Shown here in pieces: positions 52,006-52,048 of a stretch of 52,048 nt of DNA (the stretch's first letter is position 1; every line of letters begins with the position of its first letter). Location: positions 1-52,048 of the forward strand of contig CAYQQU010000040.1 of assembly GCA_964419545.1 (NCBI GenBank). The letters run 5' to 3'. This DNA comes from CAYQQU01 sp964419545. GTDB lineage: Bacteria; Bacteroidota; Bacteroidia; Chitinophagales; Saprospiraceae. Under the pieces are notes generated by a model that ran no database searches, was not told the DNA's origin, and saw nothing but the letters and a program-made list of their open reading frames with translations. A program made the translations under genes and the position numbers.

Positions 52006-52048
52006 CAAATTGGGTGCAGCCTATGCGGCCTTCCCATATAAATGTTTT

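Overview
The window is about 52 kb of chromosome from a Bacteroidota bacterium, most likely the Saprospiria/Lewinellaceae branch. The evidence is a type IX secretion sorting domain, a SusC-like TonB receptor start, OmpA with thrombospondin type 3 repeats, FISUMP and WG-repeat lipoproteins, many short divergent or convergent units, and promoters of the Bacteroidota type (TAnnTTTG). Placement below phylum is inference. No rRNA, tRNA, CRISPR array or complete transposon was seen.

Layout. 0-3.2 kb: an XdhC-type molybdenum-cofactor factor facing a cysteine desulfurase, then a haloacid-dehalogenase gene that has lost its 5' end. 3.4-5.1 kb: a LytS/LytR-type two-component pair. 5.2-10.4 kb: same-strand genes including rlmH, a rhomboid protease, a YdcF-like protein and a Nudix hydrolase. 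10.4-15.2 kb (minus): sterol-desaturase-family protein, the agmatine-to-putrescine pair aguB/aguA, and P5C dehydrogenase. 15.3-22 kb: a FISUMP lipoprotein, a pyrimidine nucleotidase plus coaD, then pncB with a NrtR-like Nudix regulator and a perfect palindrome over the pncB promoter, a WG-repeat lipoprotein and purE. 22-27 kb: OmpA/TSP3 protein, a subtilisin-like lipoprotein, a metallophosphoesterase relic and two unknown genes.

27-39 kb holds isoleucine/valine synthesis split into two divergent blocks: ilvD-ilvB-ilvN on the minus strand and ilvC-ilvA on the plus strand. Between them lie an outer-membrane barrel, a palindromic MITE-like repeat (a partial second copy opens the window), a secreted propeller protein, rimO and a TrpB2-type enzyme. 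39-47.5 kb: TrmH-family methyltransferase, two polytopic glycosyltransferase-like proteins around an erythromycin-esterase homologue, pyrG and a secreted aspartyl protease.

47.9-52 kb is the most dynamic part. A secreted type IX protein made of two 451-codon repeats carries a 4-bp tandem duplication that breaks its frame, and its repeats share a 287-bp block with no differences, which suggests gene conversion. The TonB-dependent receptor next to it stops abruptly about 260 codons in, at what looks like an insertion or rearrangement junction. I found no clearly new multi-gene defence or biosynthetic system. The best leads are the NrtR-like operator, the repeat-protein frameshift and conversion, the disrupted receptor, and the palindromic repeat family.
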